Below are positions 5,507 to 7,715 of a stretch of 7,715 nt of DNA, one piece after another. This DNA comes from Burkholderiales bacterium (GTDB lineage Bacteria > Pseudomonadota > Gammaproteobacteria > Burkholderiales > SG8-39): positions 1 to 7,715 of the forward strand of contig JAENXP010000086.1 in NCBI GenBank assembly GCA_016649475.1. The letters are read 5' to 3'. Within the stretch, counting starts at the first letter, position 1, and the number at the start of each line of letters is the position of its first letter. Position numbers and translations under genes: made by a program. Below the pieces are notes generated by a model. That model ran no database searches, was not told the DNA's origin, and saw nothing but the letters and a program-made list of their open reading frames with translations.

Positions 5507-7503
5507 CTGACGAACAACAGCAGCACGAGCAGCGTGACAAAACTGTACATCAGGTACACCGAGATGCGGCCGCGCTGCAGCAGGGTCACCACCCGGGTGA
5601 GCGCTTCGGTGACTTTGGCCAGCGGCAGATACAGCCAGTACCAAAAATGATCCTCGACGGTGACGCGGTAGCGCGGTGCCGCGTCGAACTGCGTGGGCAG
5701 CTCGCGTTTCATCCGGAAAAACGGTTCGAATACCTGGCGGATCGGCTGGCCGAAGCCTTCGGCGGTGTCCTGCATGCGTGCGGTCTGCGCCGGGAAGCCG
5801 CAGTCCCAGGGCGGCGCGCGGCGCACGCGGCCGTGGTAGAAGCGGCGTACGGCGAGCCAGGTCGCGAGCCATACCGCCAGGATCACGAGCAGGAACAGGA
5901 ACGGCGCGTAGCTCGCGCGGTCCGGACTGATCGGCGCGAGGAACATCCAGCTGGTCGCGTCGGCGCCCAGCGTTTTGCCAAGCAGCTGGCCCGTGACCGA
6001 GTCGATGACGCCGATAACCCACACCGGCGCCACCCCCAGCGCGAAGCAGCCGGCCGCAAGCCAGATCAGTCCCGCGCGCTCCCAGATCCCCGCGTCATGC
6101 GCTTGGTTCAGGTGTTCTTCGCGCGGTTGGCCCAGAAACACCACGCCGTAGAACTTGACCATCACGTAACCTGCCAGCGCCGCCGCGAGCGCGACCGCGG
6201 CCGCGGCGACCGGGATCAGCATGTTCAGATAGGGATGCGGGAGGTTGGGCGTGAACAGAAAGGCCTGCAGCAGCAGCCATTCGGAAACGAAGCCGTTAAG
6301 GGGCGGCAGTCCGGCAATGGCGAGGGTGCCTACCAGCGCCAGCCAGGCGACCCAGGGCATGCGGTGTATCAGCCCGCCGAGCTTGCCCAGTGCGCGCTCG
6401 TGCGTGGCATGCAGCACGGAGCCCGTGGCAAGAAACAGCAGGCTCTTGAAGTAGGCGTGATTGATGCAATGGTAAAGCGTGGCTGTGAGCGCGAGCGCGG
6501 CGAGTGCGCGCATGCCGAACGACTGGAATATGACGGTGAGACCCGCGCCGACCAGGATGAAGCCGATGTTCTCGATCGAGGAATAGGCGAGCAGGCGTTT
6601 CATGTCGCTTTGCACCGCGGAAAATACGACGCCATAGAGCGCGGACGCGAGGCCGAGCACCAGGATCACCACGCCCCACCACCACACCTGTGTGTGCAGC
6701 AGGTCGAAAAGCACGCGCAGGAGCCCGTAAATCGCGGTTTTCAGCATTACCGCGGACATCAGTGCCGACACCGGCGAAGGCGCTGCGGGGTGCGCCTCGG
6801 GCAGCCACACGTGCAGCGGCAGCATGCCGGCCTTGGCGCCGAAACCGAACAGGGCCAGCGCGAACGCGACCGTGGCCCAGAGCGGCGCGAGCTGTACCGA
6901 GCGCATGTTGTCGAAGGTATAGTCGCCGGTGCCGTGCAGCAGGCCGAAGCAAAGCAGTATGCCGATGGCGCCGACGTGGGCGATAAGGAGGTAGAGAAAG
7001 CCGGCGCGCCGAATCTCGGCCTTGGTGTGGTCGCTGGTGACGAGGAAATAGGAAGACAGCGCCATGGTCTCCCAGAACACCATGAAGCCGTAGGCGTCGT
7101 CGGCCAGCAGCACCAGCGCCATGCTCGCGATGAACACGTGGTAGTAGAGGCATTGCAGCCCGGGCGGCGTGCCTTCGCCGCGGCGAAAGTAACCCGCTGC
7201 GAACACCGAGATGCCCGCGGTGACGGTGCCCAGCAGCAGCAGAAAAAATGCGGAGAGCGGATCGAGCCGAAGATGGAAGGGCAGGTCGGGCAGGCCCAGC
7301 GGCAACACCAGCGACTGGGTGGCACCGCCCAGGGCATTGAGCGCCGCCGCCGCCAGCGCGAGCGCCCCCAGCGCGCCCGCGGGAAACAGCACCCGGCTCA
7401 CCAGGTGCAGATTGCGCGGATAGAATACGCCCGCCAGCCCGAGCGCGAGCCACAACAGGATCACGCCCAGAATCAGCTGCAAGGCTGAGCCGGGTGCGGG
7501 CAT
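5503..7503 (-). CDS. hyfB: Hydrogenase-4-like subunit B (NuoL/NuoM-like antiporter subunit)
   Basis: 666 aa, the usual HyfB length, an inner-membrane subunit of the Mrp/NuoL antiporter family thought to translocate ions. Residues of the ion path are present: E145 in FWETMALSSY (helix 5), K224 in FGAKAGMLPLHVWLPEAHP (helix 7), K255 in AVMLKTAIYG (helix 8), and H349 and K353 in CINHAYFKSLLF. SSIENIG (308-314) and GLPPLNGFVSEW (398-409) are further family marks. After the 14-helix core comes the HyfB-specific C-terminal part: a helix near 532-553, APPWDCGF (563-570), a soluble segment, and a final helix at about 648-664. The ATG at 7503 overlaps the metG stop as TAATG and has little ribosome-binding sequence of its own, so it probably relies on ribosomes finishing metG. 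Its stop overlaps hyfC by four bases. It is the first gene of the operon and one of only two antiporter-like subunits here. Confidence 0.95.
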   Translation of the reverse strand: MPAPGSALQLILGVILLWLALGLAGVFYPRNLHLVSRVLFPAGALGALALAAAALNALGGATQSLVLPLGLPDLPFHLRLDPLSAFFLLLLGTVTAGISVFAAGYFRRGEGTPPGLQCLYYHVFIASMALVLLADDAYGFMVFWETMALSSYFLVTSDHTKAEIRRAGFLYLLIAHVGAIGILLCFGLLHGTGDYTFDNMRSVQLAPLWATVAFALALFGFGAKAGMLPLHVWLPEAHPAAPSPVSALMSAVMLKTAIYGLLRVLFDLLHTQVWWWGVVILVLGLASALYGVVFSAVQSDMKRLLAYSSIENIGFILVGAGLTVIFQSFGMRALAALALTATLYHCINHAYFKSLLFLATGSVLHATHERALGKLGGLIHRMPWVAWLALVGTLAIAGLPPLNGFVSEWLLLQAFLFTPNLPHPYLNMLIPVAAAAVALAAALAGYVMVKFYGVVFLGQPREEHLNQAHDAGIWERAGLIWLAAGCFALGVAPVWVIGVIDSVTGQLLGKTLGADATSWMFLAPISPDRASYAPFLFLLVILAVWLATWLAVRRFYHGRVRRAPPWDCGFPAQTARMQDTAEGFGQPIRQVFEPFFRMKRELPTQFDAAPRYRVTVEDHFWYWLYLPLAKVTEALTRVVTLLQRGRISVYLMYSFVTLLVLLLFVR

Positions 7504-7715
7504 TATTTGACTTTCATGCCCGGTTGCGCGCCGCTGTCGGGGGCGAGCAAATAGATGCCAGGCGTATCGCCCGACGCCCCTTTTGGGTCGCCGCTGGCCC
7601 GTTGTTGGTCGCCGCTAGCGGCGAGCACCATCCCTTGCGACAGGCCAAATTTCATTTTGCGCGGAGCAAGGTTGGCCACCATTACGGTCAAGCGGCCCGC
7701 AAGCAGAGCCGGGTC
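7503..7715 (-). CDS. metG: Methionyl-tRNA synthetase, C-terminal end (partial)
   Basis: The last 70 codons of a gene that enters from beyond the right edge; no start lies in the window. The sequence [20 protein letters not shown] followed by QGMVLAAS, and [15 protein letters not shown] at the end, match the EMAP/Trbp111-type OB-fold at the C-terminus of bacterial MetRS. That domain dimerises the enzyme and helps bind tRNA(Met); the catalytic part is off the window. The frame is open to the edge, so the internal TTG at 7691 should not be taken as a start. The loop between GMVLAAS and [10 protein letters not shown] is enlarged by a three-copy ASGD repeat, while family members usually have a short loop here. 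The TAA stop overlaps the hyfB ATG by one base, which puts the hyf operon directly behind a housekeeping gene. An isolated tRNA-binding protein cannot be excluded from this fragment, but metG is much more likely. Confidence 0.88.
   Translation of the reverse strand, partial: DPALLAGRLTVMVANLAPRKMKFGLSQGMVLAASGDQQRASGDPKGASGDTPGIYLLAPDSGAQPGMKVK
7557..7619 (-). repeat. Three-copy 21-base in-frame repeat inside metG
   Basis: Three consecutive 21-base units encode [14 protein letters not shown] and ASGDTPG. The first two units are close at DNA level (GCTAGCGGCGAC and GCCAGCGGCGAC); the third has drifted (GCGTCGGGCGAT). The repeat adds two seven-residue steps to a surface loop of the OB-fold. 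Slippage or unequal crossing-over keeps the reading frame because the unit is a multiple of three. Confidence 0.75.

Noticed and set aside
5647..7488. A 613-codon open frame on the plus strand opposite hyfB, and similar long plus-strand frames opposite hyfG (945-2252) and hyfF (3024-3923)
   Set aside because: They are antisense to strongly supported family members and are rich in Arg, His, Gln and Gly, as expected for the complementary strand of GC-rich membrane-protein genes.
65..7503. A functional H2-evolving hydrogenase-4 or formate hydrogenlyase
   Set aside because: All four NiFe ligands are missing in the large subunit, and no ferredoxin subunit or formate dehydrogenase is present in the operon.
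65..7503. Respiratory complex I (nuo operon)
   Set aside because: The gene order B-C-E-F-G-I, the HyfB C-terminal extension, the HyfE type of NuoK-like protein and the CxxC small subunit are of the group 4 hydrogenase type; nuoE, F, G, I, J and others are absent.

Overview
The window is GC-rich, and every gene I can support lies on the minus strand, so it reads right to left. The codon use and protein style suggest a proteobacterium, perhaps a betaproteobacterium; that lineage is inference only. The right edge holds the 3' end of metG (methionyl-tRNA synthetase, C-terminal tRNA-binding domain). Its stop codon overlaps the start of a six-gene operon for a membrane-bound complex related to hydrogenase-4/formate hydrogenlyase and respiratory complex I.

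Operon order in transcription: hyfB (large antiporter-like subunit, 5503-7503), hyfC (NuoH-like membrane anchor, 4556-5506, broken by an in-frame TAA), hyfE (NuoK-like, 3892-4554), hyfF (second antiporter-like subunit, 2409-3863), hyfG (NuoC-NuoD-like large subunit, 843-2387), an unusual 259-base gap with hairpins (584-842), then hyfI (NuoB-like small FeS subunit, 65-583). Apart from that gap, junctions are tight, from a 4-base overlap to 28 bases. The first 64 bases show no supported gene.

The large subunit keeps the group 4 hydrogenase fold and sequence but lacks all four cysteines that hold the NiFe site: the first pair is RVSGDS, the second DPSWQN. It also ends without the tail normally removed by a maturation protease. 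The small subunit keeps its four FeS-cluster cysteines, and the membrane subunits keep their key charged residues. No ferredoxin-like subunit (HyfH), no third antiporter-like subunit (HyfD), no formate dehydrogenase and no hyp maturation genes occur inside the operon. This fits the 'energy-converting hydrogenase related' (Ehr) complexes: ion-pumping, complex I-like assemblies that cannot be NiFe hydrogenases and whose redox substrate is unknown.

Points for a second look: the hydrogenase-like subunit without metal ligands, paired with an intact FeS subunit; the nonsense codon in hyfC; the lower-GC, hairpin-bearing gap where hyfH would lie in a classical hyf operon; the TAATG coupling of metG to hyfB; and a three-copy heptapeptide repeat in the MetG C-terminal domain.
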